A stretch of DNA of 64,000 nt from the NCBI GenBank assembly GCA_036250195.1, contig JAVHZZ010000006.1, positions 189,719,850-189,783,849 on the forward strand, in the 5' to 3' direction. This stretch comes from Mixophyes australis (lineage: Eukaryota; Chordata; Amphibia; Anura; Limnodynastidae). The position numbers and the translations under genes are program-made. This document shows, piece after piece, positions 31,815-49,383 of this stretch; the stretch's first letter is position 1; each line of letters begins with the position of its first letter. Under the pieces are notes generated by a model that saw only the letters and a program-made list of their open reading frames with translations, was not told the DNA's origin and ran no database searches.

Positions 31815-33380
31815 TCAGGCATTCATTGCGGGACACCAGGAACCATTGAAGGATACGGTAGGGACCAGGCGAAAGGGCAATATAAGACATTCTGGAAGTT
31901 CACTGACACTACTCCTGCTGTATACCACTCTTCTGTTAGGCCTTTAGTTTAGAATTTTATTACTGGGGTGGTCTCCAAAGTCTACAACTTTAATGTCACA
32001 GCTTGGATGATTGTCTAACGCTCTGAGCGTAAGAATGGAGGTAACGAGGTGGTGTTTACTCTAATGCCCCCACTCACAATGCTGGATTCCTCCACAGGAC
32101 CCGGCCAAAGTCGGTACTGGGGTTCACAGGCAGTCTAAGAAGACTCTTGAGTCACTTGCGTTTTCTGTGGGTGTCCTGTTTGGGCCGTAGCTCGACAATA
32201 TTATTAGTTGGGTGACAGGAGGAAAAGTGCTTTTCTTCCTGTTAATGTACCAAAAGCTAAGGTGCCCAGGTTTCTCTCCTGTTTTTTCCTCTTGTCTGCT
32301 AGGTGCCAAGTCTGCTGATAAGAAATTGGCATGATGATGTTCTGCCCACCCATGATCGCTAATGTTTGAGCCTGTCTACTCCTCTTCAGGGTTAAACATA
32401 AATTGAAGGCCTATAGCAGTGGTTCCCAAACTTTTGCAGTTCGCGTAACCCTTAGAGTCTCCAAATTTTTTCAAGGCACCCCTCCAAAATAATTATTGAG
32501 CAGTCCTGTTTTAGAAGTAGTTGGGTCAAAAAATTGTAATAAGTATTTAGGTCAGGACAGAAATACTTCTTTAGTTGTATGCAAAAATGCCCCCTCTGCA
32601 TCCAGACACTCTGCCCTCAGGCACTCTGCCCCCTCTGCATCCAGACACACTGCCCCCTCTGCATCCAGACACTCTGCCCTCTGTCACGATGCCCCCTCTG
32701 TCACGATGCCCCCCTCCTCTGCCCTGTTGTGCCCCGCTGTCACCCTCCTCTGCCCTGTTGTGCCCCGCTGTCACCCTCCTCTGCCCTGTTGTGCCCCGCT
32801 GTCACCCTCCTCTGCGCTGGTGTGCCCCGCTGTCACCCTCCTCTGCGCTGGTGTGCCCCGCTGTCACCCTCCTCTGCCCTGTTGTGCCCCGCTGTCACCC
32901 TCCTCTGCCCTGTTGTGCCCCGCTGTCACCCTCCTCTGCCCTGTTGTGCCCCGCTGTCACCCTCCTCTGCCCTGTTGTGCCCCGCTGTCACGCTCCCTCT
33001 CACTCCTCTGCCGCGCGCCAGCCATAGAATAAAAAGAAAGAACACAGAAACTTACCAATCTGTCGGGCGCCGGGACCCAGCAGACTCCTCTCTCCCGCAG
33101 CAGCTTGTTACTGACGTCAATATTCAGTGACAGCTGCGGGAGAGAGGAGTATGCTGGGTCCCGGCGCCCGACAGATTGGTAAGTTTCTGTGTTCTTTCTT
33201 TTTTTCAATGCTTGGCCCGCGGCACCCCAGTGACAGCGCCGCGGCGCACAGTTTGGGAACTGCCGGCCTATAGGGAGAGTAGTATAGAGGGGGTAGAGCT
33301 ACGGTGAACTTCTAGGATGTCTTAAAGTGTCTGTGAAACATTGGGGTATAGTGTAGGGACCAGTCATGCAGTGTCTCCCA
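31815..33380. mobile_element. Possible DIRS-like terminal fragments split by a hAT insertion
   Basis: Left piece has gcgggacaccaggaaccatt and tagggacc at about 31827-31866. Right piece has cattggggtatagtgtaggg at 33340. Both resemble the DIRS ends at 5337 (gggacactgcgagacactggggtatag). No DIRS protein is left. The hAT element at 32417 sits between them. Assignment is tentative. Confidence 0.35.
32417..33265. mobile_element. Non-autonomous hAT (cagtggttcccaaact family) with 8-bp TSD, hairpin and arrays
   Basis: Left end cagtggttcccaaact, right end agtttgggaactgccg. The flanking gcctatag is identical at 32409-32416 and 33266-33273. Inside are 24-bp units (gcatccagacactctgcccc) at 32595-32700, then about nine 31-bp units (tgttgtgccccgctgtcacc) at 32715-32995, then a 68-bp hairpin (33034-33101 with 33133-33200, one mismatch). 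No transposase. Related copies: 44296-45051, a fragment ending 57313, a fragment at 62652. Confidence 0.92.
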
Positions 33381-33429
33381 GGGGACTATATATAAAAATC
33401 CTATTATTTATTCTGTGTTTTATTTCCCT

Positions 33430-33860
33430 GATTACTCTTTCAGAAATAAAACATTTTTTCTTATACTACAAAGCAATTTTTGTTACATACTGTCCAGACT
33501 ACTGTAATGATATCTTTGTCTCCTACAATCCAATAGTCGCTGCAGAAATAACCTCTATACTCTCCGTCATTAATTACTGTTGTCTTACTGAAATCATCTT
33601 GTCACTACAAAAGTATTTAGTGCTGTCCTATCCATTTCCACTTATATCTATTATCACAATCTCTGTACATACCAACCCTCTGCTTACGCTGACGCTTTTT
33701 TTATTTGCTTCTCCCAGGTTACCTCCGCTCTCAGGACTATGACCCTTCTTGAATGCTGCCCGTGGAAATGTTCAACAGAATATCTCTGTCAAGTATCGTC
33801 TCTAACTGCAGGATCCTGCTGAAAACTCATTTGTTTAAGGAAGAGTTCAAATAGTGCTTG
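33430..33860 (+). mobile_element. Degenerate LINE (L2/CR1-like) C-terminal remnant
   Basis: Contains the codons for DYCNDIFVSYN (compare [12 protein letters not shown] of the L2 at 27094) and, near 33815-33855, LKTHLFKEEFK followed by a stop, the typical L2/CR1 C-terminal motif. The centre is badly decayed. Confidence 0.5.
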
Positions 33861-34489
33861 TGACTCCCAGAGGGTAAAAGGACACGTTCTGGAGCGGACT
33901 GTTATGGGATTCCCATTTTAAAGTATCCGTCCATCAAGCGATATTAACGAAGGAGAAAGCAAGAAACCTAATAGACAGTTTATTATTTTATTTCTACTCT
34001 CGAACTTCATGTTATTATCCACCTGATAATGCCTGATGAAATTACCGCGAAGAGTGATAGTTATGTTGTAGCTTGTTACGATGAGGACCAGCAAGTGGGA
34101 TATATTACCTGATATTGTAAATGGACGTTATCAGACATTTGTGTGTGCTGTTACATATTACAGACAGTTCAACGTTGTAATATACTGTATATTTGAATAC
34201 TTAGTAAGAAGTACATAATGTGATGTAAACAAAACATACTGAAAGCAGCTTTTTTGGTATATTTCAGAGGTAAGGTTGTAATAAACTAGTTATTTATTTC
34301 ACCATTAAAATGACTACATCTTTATTGTTGCTTTGGTTGCTTAACTTTCTCAAAAACATCTCAATGTTTAGTATATCAAGTCTGTACTTTACCTGTAATT
34401 GCTATGCCAACCAAGGTTCTCCCCCAGTAATAGAGGACCCAGGAGGGGGTGACTGATCCAGGCAGCCGGCCGGACCAGCACACTCATGG
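33861..34489. other. Intergenic sequence, nothing recognised
   Basis: AT-rich; no gene or classified repeat. Confidence 0.35.
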
Positions 34490-34719
34490 GGGTATATTTA
34501 TTAAACTGCGGCTTTGTAAGAGTGGAGATGTTGTCTATAGCAACCAATCATTTTCTAGCTGTCATTATGTAGAATGCACTAAATAAATGATAACTAGAAT
34601 CTGGTTGCTATAGACATCATTTATTTAGTGCATTCTACAAAATAACAGCTAGAAAATGATTGGTTGCTATAGGCAACATCTCCACTTTATAAAACCTGCA
34701 GTTTAGTAAATATACCCCA
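34490..34719. mobile_element. Foldback MITE (aatctgattggttgctata family), extended copy
   Basis: Starts gggggtatatttattaaact and ends agtttagtaaatatacccc. Inside are gcaaccaatcattttctagc and gaaaatgattggttgctata plus an internal inverted pair around 34545-34650, so it looks like one copy with an extra nested arm. Confidence 0.85.
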
Positions 34720-36300
34720 TTGTCTTGCACTGTTTGTGATCTAATTATTTCAATAACCTATTTAGTGCTGATACCATGCGCCTTTCTGTGAAAATGGTGC
34801 ACAATAATTCATAATGTACAGTAACTTACACACGTAGGAACACTGGCCACAACTTGGACATACACACTGCTGTATATGTAGCACATTTTCTTTTGTTTAC
34901 AAGCCACCAGACCTGGAAGATAAGTTTTGACCCAAACCCCTCTACCCCTTTATGTTAGATATTTTTTACATGTCTGTATGTGACCCGTGTGGAAGAGACC
35001 TTCACGCTTTCCTTGTGTGTCCTACAAGCATGTCAAAATATTAGATAAATGCATAAAGTATACCTGCTGAACCAAGGATTGTAAAACAAATAATATACTA
35101 TCTATTCTCTTAATTATCTTTTTGAAAAAAAGTAATGACATAATTTACATAATTTATATTATGAGAACCATCTTCCACATATTAGGATTTTTTTATTGAA
35201 TGCCTACATTACTTTTAGCCTGACAATTATTACATTATTATTGTTATATTCAAATATGTCCAAATTTTTTTAAAAAGATGCATCTAGCACGAAGCCTATT
35301 ACACCACATCTGATTATAAGAAGGGTCCCCGCATAATAAACTTAATTTTCCTACCTACAGCAGCAAGAAGTAACTTGTAATGCAATTTGCAACTGATCCA
35401 TCGTAATCACACAGGTGTTTAATTGTACAGTGTGCCACTAACTACATCTTTATTCAGTCCAGGTAATTTTAAGTTAGGTGTGTGTCTGAATCTAAATTTG
35501 ACGTGCACAAATGTAGTGCACTCTAATTTTCAGTGCACGCTGTACCCACCATAATAAGTGCTGAGAGACAAAAGCTGTGGCATTGAAAGAAAGGCAATTA
35601 TGCAAATAATCTTAAGAATAAAGATCCTGTTTTATTAATTACTAGCTGAAGTACCTGCCGTTGCCTGGGTTTAAATCTTCAAGCTATTAAGTTATCAATG
35701 AGTTGGATGTAACTGTCAACCTTTTCAAAATAATTAGAAGCTTAGCAGGTCTTCCAACACACCCATTAGGTGGCTGCCCAGTGTGATTTTTGTTTTTAGA
35801 TTAAATGTCATTGAAATCCATCTAGTGGAAGGACCAGGACAGGCTCGCCAGGTCAAAGTTCTGGGACCCTAATCTCACTAAAACCTGGACAGGATTCAAC
35901 TGGACCATCTCGCGTTGGTTTCATCCCAATCGGTGCAGGGGTGTCTGAATGCATAACTGGACAGACAAGCAGACCAATGATTTATATATATAAGATTTTA
36001 CTGTGATAGGGCATCCTCAGAATGATTCCTCCTCTTGTCTGCCTTACTTGCATTGATCAACATTCTGCGCTCTTGTTATAATTGCCATACCTACTCCCAG
36101 TGCCCTTCTTGAGTATGGTTCCAGTAGGATTAGGATAGGGAAGAGGTATCCTAGTACATGAACTGGAGCCAATGACTGGGGAGTCACCAGACCCATTGTG
36201 CTAAATAATGCCACATAAGTACCCCTTGAGTAAAATATACACCATGGGTATATCCAAGTACTTATTTAACTAAAAAAGTTAACACTAAAATCTGAACATT
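34720..36300. other. Intergenic; possible SINE/RTE-like remnant at 35640-35995
   Basis: 35640-35995 has actagctgaagtacctgccg and ends ggacagacaagcagaccaat with a TATA-rich tail, a form seen at ends of RTE-like or related short repeats. The rest is AT-rich with nothing recognised. Confidence 0.3.
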
Positions 36301-36661
36301 TCTTGGAGGGGGGGGGGGGGGGCAGGGGATTGTGTAATTTAAGTACCGCTCTTAACTATACATTTATGCATCCGTGTTAATATGACCCAGGTGGCAAAGC
36401 CTACATTACGCAGCTTGCTGTGACTCACGTCATGGAGGACCCCATCCTGACCACTTCACTGGGAAGTGGCAGGATGCGGGAAAACCAACCAGGTACTGCG
36501 GGAGATCTATGCAGAATTAGGGAGTCTCCCGGACAATACGGGAGAGTGGGCAAGTATGATTAAAACATAACCTAAATTATCCACTACAAAGCATACAAGT
36601 ATAATAGTCAATTTCTGTAAGCAAATCTACATGCTCCAGACTGATTGAATATTCCCCAGAG

Positions 36662-36725
36662 CAGGGCCATCTTAACAACATTACGGGCCCCCGGGAAAAG
36701 CAGTGCATCGGGGGCCCTATATATA

Positions 36726-36793
<68 letters not shown>

Positions 36794-36973
36794 GGGGCCT
36801 CGATGCACTGCTTTTTTTAAATGTACTCGCTCAGTGACCCTTGAAGTTTTTCTTTTGCAGGATTTTTTTTTTGCAGGATTATTTATTTTATTAAGAGACT
36901 TGCCTATGGGGCCCCCTTGCTCCTGGGGCCCCCGGGCACCTGCCCATGGTGCCCAATGGAAAAGATGGCCCTG
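36662..36973. mobile_element. Non-autonomous hAT element with perfect 8-bp TSD
   Basis: Ends cagggccatctt and aagatggccctg are exact inverted repeats. The flanking ccccagag is identical at 36654-36661 and 36974-36981. A (TA)n stretch at 36719-36793 is flanked by inverted agcagtgcatcgggggcccta/ataggggcctcgatgcactgct-type arms. Confidence 0.93.
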
Positions 36974-37539
36974 CCCCAGAGAATACTAAGTAACACCATA
37001 GAAATGAACTGGAAACTATAATTTTCTGCTGATGAAAACAAGTTCTGTGAATAGAGAGGGAGAGCGGGCTCTTCATATATATCTAATGCATGCTACTGTG
37101 CATTAAGGTTCTAGCATAAAATAATAATTGCAAATAACTTTTCTCATGGGCTAATATCTACACTTTATCCTTTACTTTGAGTTAACCTTTCAGTTTGCAT
37201 TTCTTGCTGTATCTTCAGTTTCTCTATTTCTCACTCTAAAATGATCTTGTTTTTAGATATCTACAGATCAATATGGATTATTTATGAGTAACCACAAGAG
37301 AAATTAACTCTTAAAAGGTTGGCCCAATAAGTACATTTTATCTTTAAAAAATAAATGGCTAAATAAATATTATTATTTTTTTAGGTGACCTGGAAACAAA
37401 TTCAAGACAAAATGCACATATTATACTATCCATTTTCTTGTTATTTAGTACTGATACTACCATCACCAAAAACAACCTCAGTAATATAAGACAGTATAAG
37501 TGTGGCTAAGAGCTGGCTAAATCCTATTTCCCATACAGT

Positions 37540-37900
37540 CATTGTACCAGGTACCTACACTGAAGGGGATTTAGACACTTCACTGTGAGCTGGCTAAATC
37601 CCCTTCCAATTCATGACCCGGCCAGCAGGGGGCCAAAAGGTACCTTCAGTGAAGGGGATTTAGCTGGCTCACACTGAGTGTGCTATTTCCCATGCAGTGT
37701 ATGTACCAGGTACCTTCGGTGAAGGGGATTTAGCTGGCTCACACTGAGCTGGCTAAATCCCCTTCGAGTTCATGACCCGGCCAGCAGGGGGCCAAAAGGT
37801 ACCTTCGGTGAAGGGGATTTAGCTGGCTCACACTGAGTGTGCTATTTCCCATGCAGTGTAGGTACCGGGTACCTATGCTGAAGGGGATTTAGTCGCAACC
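37540..37900. repeat. Nested palindromic repeats with gaaggggatttagc ends
   Basis: The motif gaaggggatttagctggctc occurs repeatedly, paired with its inverse gctggctaaatccccttc. A tandem unit of about 190 bp contains ggtaccttcggtgaagggg and catgacccggccagcagggg. The last copy leads directly into the 85-bp array at 37905. Confidence 0.8.
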
Positions 37901-38128
37901 ATTCTCCTATAGGACAGGTGGGGAAGAGACAAGCCCAGGTACTGGCAGGCAGGGCACAGCGGGGACTGATATCTCTCCTCACTCCATTCTCCTATAGGAC
38001 AGGTGGGGCAGAGACACGCCCAGGTATTGGCAGGCAGGGCACAGCGGGGACTGATATCTCTCCTCACTCTATTCTCCTATAGGACAGGTGGGGAAAAGAC
38101 AAGCCCAGGTACTGGCAGGAAGGGCAGA
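37901..38128 (+). repeat. 85-bp minisatellite, locus B
   Basis: Units start gacaggtgggg at 37913, 37998 and 38083, so about 2.6 copies of the same unit as at 29316-29945. The last one breaks off at about 38128, where the TMUB2 first-exon region begins. Confidence 0.92.
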
Positions 38129-38129
38129 G

Positions 38130-38278
38130 CTGTATATGTTGTACGCTTCCGGCTCTGACGGTTGACGTAACCCAGACACGCCTCCCAGGTCTCGCTTTGT
38201 TGACGCCACACCTTCCTGTGTCGGGTGGGCCCTGGGTGACCCGATTTGGGGCTGACAGGATCCCAGCGGTGGCCGGTG
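38130..38278 (+). promoter_or_regulatory. tmub2: TMUB2 promoter and probable non-coding first exon
   Basis: A CpG-rich stretch in an AT-rich neighbourhood, with a CRE-like ttgacgtaac at about 38161 and a GC-box-like cacgcctccc. It ends at a strong donor, ggccggtg followed by gtgagtaac at 38279. No TATA box. Placement 2.3 kb before the TMUB2 coding exon, which itself has an acceptor nine bases before its ATG, requires an upstream exon like this one. The transcription start is not visible. Confidence 0.5.
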
Positions 38279-40622
38279 GTGAGTAACATGATCCATACCT
38301 CAACATTGGTGCCGGTATCCCGCCGCCCTCCGGTACCGGTTGTGTGTTTGTGTCGGTGTGAGTATGTCCCAGGGTTGTGTGTGTGCTGTGTACACCCGCA
38401 GTGCAGACACCGGGCACTGACCCTCTCCTACACAGGCCACAGTCTGTACCATTCTATATAGGGTGACACTGAGTACTATACAGGGTGGGCAAGTAACCAA
38501 TGTGCTCTTATTTCGGGGTGTACTGCTATTATTGTGTCTCTCTCCTATGGCTTGTGTACAATACTTTTCCATCACTTTATAGTGTGTTACATATCCTTTA
38601 TCAGTCGTCCAATCAGTGTGAAATGTATAATAGTCTAGCTGTATACAGCATATTGTATTATATAACCTTTTATGGTAGTGTTAGTCTCATTATATATTGC
38701 ATAGAAATTTCCTATCTGTGTACAGTATTACATAACATCTTAAATAGTGTTGTCTCTATATATCACATGTGCAGAATGGTCTTTTGTTTGTATACAGTAT
38801 ATCTTATTATGTGATATCTTGGTGGTGTCAGCTTACAGTAACATCTAAATTTTTAGAATAGTGTCCTGGTGTCTTTATGTAAACCTATTGTGTAGTGCGG
38901 CTTGGCCCTTAACACCAGTCCTAGGGCTGTGATCTTTACAGCTATAGGGTGTTATTCTGTTATGGGTCTACTCATTTGCTAAATATAACTTGGATAGTGT
39001 ACCATGTACTCTGTCATAGTATCCTGCAAATGACCTACTAGTTTATATGTAAACATCTGTTTGAGATCATAGCAGAGGCTGAAAGGTGCATACTCGAAAC
39101 CTGTATAATACAAGAACATACTAAGTATACTGTGGTATATATGTGTAGGAGCTCTAAACACTAGAAAGAAGAAAAAAGTAAATCATACCTGCTGTTTGGT
39201 AATAATTTCATGCACATGTAAATAAGCACTGTGTGCTTCCACTTAGAAACATTGAGAGAACCCCAGCTAAACAGGGTAAAATATTAAATTTTAAACATGT
39301 GGAAAAAATCCTTCATCTGTAAAAAGTAACATTAATATACTACATAAATCAATTAATAATAAAAAAAAAACAACCTTTAAGACACCATCTCACAAAGAAG
39401 TGTGGAGGACCAAAATATATTTCCACAGATAGCCCTATTCTCATTTGCAATTAATACACCGATATTAATGCACTTCGTTGAAAAACTCTTAAGTTTGAAT
39501 GTACTTACTGCACTAGAAGGAACCTATTCTTTATACTCGCTTGTACATTGCAACTTATTGCACATGGTATTACCACAGGTTTCTTAGTACGCATATTGAT
39601 CAAACTGTTGTGTAAGCCCGTCTACACCAATGCTGTGACCTTCTTTCAGAGAGCGGACTACTAAGCATTGATGGAAATAGAATTGTGTGGACCAAAACCC
39701 CCTTCCCCACGTGAAGTTTTATGGGTTTTTTTCAGCATTGGTATCTGTCTTTTTGGGTCGGCACATCCCACATCAATTGACTGGTGTCCATGTATTTATT
39801 TCTATTAAAATAGCACATACTTGTAGGATCATTTGTTATTTTGTAGACAAAAGACACTTCAACAATTTTTTTGAAAATAGTTGTTACATATTAATGTGTT
39901 TGCATACAGACCTGCCTGAAATGAGTTCATCATGGTGTAGTTATCTTGGGTATAGTACAATATAACATTATTTTATAGTTTTCATAGCGCTCTTTGTTTT
40001 TATGCTACAGTTGTCAATGGGCCACATGGGATAAGAAGAAAAAGTTGCATATTTTATACAGAGACGTTGGATCTGTGTACAAGGTTTACCCCATACTAGT
40101 ACAACACGGTATATTACAATGTGCTTTAGGAGCCAGGTAAAGTTCCGTACTAGCGGTAAAATGTCATGGTTAGTTTAGTGTTGAATCACAAGTCCAAGGT
40201 CTGAGTAACATTTTATGATATCAGCTAATGTCTCCAGGTCTTTAGTATTGAGAATGCTAATGGTGAAATACACCGTCTGGATACTCGCCAATGTCCACTT
40301 GAAGCTCTATGGTGAATGTTTGTTGAGGACAGGATATTTATACATAAAGCTACAAGGGCTAGGTGAGGTGGTTGGCTATGTGTGTCTGTATAATATATAT
40401 ATATATATATTATGAGATTCTTGATTTAGAATGGTTTTTTCAGGTAAATTCTTTATAATCTCTTATATTTTAATGAACATGCACAGATGGAGAGAGTTGG
40501 TGTTGTTAATAATAATAGATTTTTTTATTTCCTCCTTTGTTATGTGTATTATGATATATTATGGGACATTGTAAAAACACTCTTTCTTCATTGCCTGGTT
40601 TTTTGTTTTTTTTCCTCCATAG
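38279..40622 (+). other. TMUB2 intron 1
   Basis: AT-rich with no named repeat apart from a short (TA)n at 40389-40410. Open frames of 60-100 codons have no family resemblance. Confidence 0.45.
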
Positions 40623-40631
40623 GAAAAGGGC

Positions 40632-46241
<5,610 letters not shown>

Positions 46242-46849
46242 GGGTGAAAAAAAAGACTTGGGGAAGATGGGTACAAGAACATTGAACTATTGTATAGCAT
46301 TACTCTATGAGATGAAACAACAAAGCTGATTTGTATTCTGCATCAGTTCACCAATACCTTAATCAGTCTTAATCCCATGAATTCCTTGGTATTGAGGTTG
46401 GGATTAACCTTGATTATGATTTTATGGGGTAGAAATTACTGTGCGGTATCAGATATGCTTATTGTCATGGTGCCCCAGTTTATTCCCTAGTAGCCTTGTT
46501 TAACAGGTGCATATTATGTCATAAAGAATCACCTGGTAACCTTCATGACACGATGCTGGCATTGAGGTCATCAGTATGTTATTGAGGAAACAGAAAGAAA
46601 GGTTTTGTGTATATAAGGCAGTGGCACCAAGAGAATTAAACTATGTATAAGGCTGGGGCAGAGCGACCAGCGAGTACATAGTCTCCAGGTGAGGCAGCTT
46701 CATACACTATTTGAAACAAGGATTCTCAAGGGGTGATGTTATGGTGGTACCATGATATTTTATGGATGGTAAACAATCTACTCCTCCCACCATCCTAAGA
46801 GGCACATTTATAACTTAATATATACTCCTTCCATCTAGACACATTGGAC
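46242..46849 (+). other. tmub2: TMUB2 3' UTR region
   Basis: Unique-looking sequence after the stop. I see no canonical AATAAA until 46870 (aaaataaaaac, in a repeat) and 47762-47802 (two AATAAA). The transcript end is undetermined. Confidence 0.4.
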
Positions 46850-47045
46850 CTCATTTAAGTTTGAAGAAAGATAGAAAATAAAAACTAAAAAAAACAAGTT
46901 TGCACCTTGGCAAAACCATGTTGCATTGCAGAGGGAGCAAATTTAAAATGTGTAGACGGATTTAGAGTTTGGAGGGGATCGTGTCTTGCCTCATCTCTAA
47001 TTTTTAGTTATAACATGGTTTGTCCAGGTGCATAGTTGTTTTCTT
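46850..47045. repeat. Degenerate foldback MITE
   Basis: Has gcaccttggcaaaaccatgt and acatggtttgtccaggtgca as inverted arms. It is related to the palindrome at 22568-22903. Confidence 0.65.
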
Positions 47046-48063
47046 TTTTTTTATATCTCTAATTGACACCCAATATTTTTTATATAGATCTTGTGTTAAT
47101 TTCCGTGTCTTGTACCAAATACAGACAATATGATGATGCATGGTATAACGTTGACCAGATCCTAGATTTTGAGAATTGTGTGCATGTTGTGATGCACTAT
47201 TTTATGAACCCACACAAGCGTTATTTTATTAGTACTTGCACCTATAAATATGGGAGGTCAGTTTGAGGAGATTGTCCCCCGATGATCTGGATTTTGGGGT
47301 TTAACCCCACAAAGCCATTCAATGGTTGATGTTATTGAATGTAGTATTTGAAAACTGTTTAACAAGAATAACTTCCTTTGTGCATACCATGTCTTCATCA
47401 GAGATAAACCAAACCCTGTCGGACCTAAACAAGCAATTGTCCTGTGGTTACCCACCTAGTAGAGTGATGGCTGGGGTGCGGACTCGGGGCATTTGAATCA
47501 GAGATCCCAAAACTTTGTATCACAGACGGGATTCCTTAAATCCATTGTCCAGTCTTATAATAATTCCTCTGTTCTGTAATGTTGATGGAGTGCAAATGGT
47601 AAGCGGTAGATGTTTCCATAGTGGTTGCATTATGGACTTTTAAAGAAAGAAGATAGGAGAACTCGTCTGCAATAGGATGTGTCACCTCTGCTCCCTACCC
47701 ACCATTAACTACAATATAGGGAGATGGAGGAATGGGGACAAGTTTGATATCTCCAATCTATAATAAAAGCAGATTTACAGGGTTAATATATGAATGAATA
47801 AAATAATTTTGCTTCTTGATGAACTGCAATTGAGGGTCGTGAGCCTTATTTTCATCAATATAACATTTAATGAAATGAGAATTCACTCCAATGAATTGTT
47901 GTTACACATGTAAAACTTATGACACATTGGATAAAATCCATTTAAGTTAGCGGAAGTTAATTTTATTTTTAGAACCCTGATAATCTAACCTGCATCTATG
48001 GACCTGCAGCCAGAAGCTTACAGCACTGTGTGCTCGAAACATGGTGTTGGCAAGTCTGTCCTT
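47046..48063. other. Intergenic, nothing recognised
   Basis: AT-rich. A 67-codon frame at 47063 has no family resemblance. Confidence 0.35.
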
Positions 48064-48282
48064 GGGGGAAATTCAATCCCCCCGAAGTACTGCCGTGTTA
48101 AAGCTATTACTGTTATTATGGTAAGTTTAACCCGGCTTTTTGCTCGCAGCTCAGGGAGCTGCGAGCAAAAAGCCGTCGTTAAAACTACCGTAATAGCGGT
48201 ATTTGCTTGCACTATTATCGTAATAACGGTAATAGTGCGCAGGCCGTGTTACTTTTTCAAGTAGCGGCCAATTGAATTCCCC
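48064..48282. mobile_element. MITE with gaattcccc ends and taccgttattac repeats, copy 1
   Basis: Starts gggggaaattcaatcccc and ends ggccaattgaattcccc. It holds a 20-bp hairpin cggctttttgctcgcagctc/gagctgcgagcaaaaagccg and several inverted acggtaa/ttaccgt blocks. Confidence 0.8.
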
Positions 48283-48306
48283 ACCTTGTGTCTATTGGGC
48301 TCGGGG

Positions 48307-48474
48307 GGTATATTTACTAAACTGTAGGTTTGAAGAAGTGGAGATGTTGCCTATAGCAACCAATCAGATTCTAGTTATTTAGTACATTCTACAAAATGAC
48401 AGCTGGAATCTGATTGGTTGCTATAGGCAGCATATCCACTTTTTCGAACCCGCAGTTTAGTAAACTTACCCCTG
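48307..48474. mobile_element. Foldback MITE (aatctgattggttgctata family)
   Basis: Starts ggggtatatttactaaactg and ends cagtttagtaaacttacccc; contains gcaaccaatcagattctagt and gaatctgattggttgctata. Confidence 0.88.
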
Positions 48475-48515
48475 GGAGAGGGATGGGCAGGCTCCTTTCG
48501 GCATTCCCATTCTTA

Positions 48516-48702
48516 GGGGGGATTTCAATTCTCCCCGAAGAACTGCCGCGTTATGGATATTACCATTGTTACGGTAATATTAACCCGGCTTTCTGCTCGC
48601 AGCCGGCGTTAGAACTACCGTAATAACGGTAATTACGTGCACTATTACTGTAATAACGGTAATAATTTTAGCGCGGCGGTACTTCGGGGACAATTGACTC
48701 CT
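48516..48702. mobile_element. MITE with gaattcccc ends, copy 2
   Basis: Same family as 48064-48282: ccccgaagaactgccgcgtt at the left, gcggcggtacttcggggaca at the right, with cggctttctgctcgcagccg in the centre. It has lost one arm of the central hairpin. Confidence 0.8.
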
Positions 48703-48969
48703 CCCAGCATGCATCTAGTACAGAATTCCTTAATCTGTGCGTCTCCTCACATCAGAAGAAGGAACACTTTTCACACCCACAGTGACTATATTTATGTGCT
48801 AGTCCATGTGCTTATCCTGATTGACCAGGGTAGTGGCGTGAAATAGAAGCATGATGTGACAAAACAGCCTTTGCACCAGTTTTCCACTCACAAACGGGTA
48901 GCCATAATGGATGAGATCTAGTCATTCGGCACAGGAACCTATTAATACAGATGGAAGATGACCACACAC

Positions 48970-49088
48970 ATATAGCAACAAATCAGATTCTAGCTGTCAT
49001 TTTTTTAGAATGTACTAAATAAATGAGCTAGAATCTGATTGGTTTTTCAAACCCACTGGAAAACTCTCAGCTTGATACATTTACCCCT
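48970..49088. repeat. Degraded foldback MITE copy
   Basis: Contains agcaacaaatcagattctag, gagctagaatctgattggtt and a terminal tacatttacccc. It is a shortened copy of the 61760-61934 element. Confidence 0.75.
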
Positions 49089-49383
49089 TGGTGTCTGTTA
49101 TTAACCTAGTTATGATTTGTGTTTGGGTCAGAGAGATACTAATGTAGACTTTCATTTAACCCAGTAGAGCCCTAATGTTAATGGGTACTATAATATATTT
49201 GGTTTACACTGTGTCAGATGTCCAACCAATATCCTCCAATGTGAGGTTTTGATGTGAATATAGCAACTTATGATGATTATATGAAAATCAAAAGTATACC
49301 CGCACTAGAATAGGGTCTTACCCCACAGTAAATTACCATATCATAAATGTATCTCAAGCTGCTCTCCTGAATATATGTAACAT

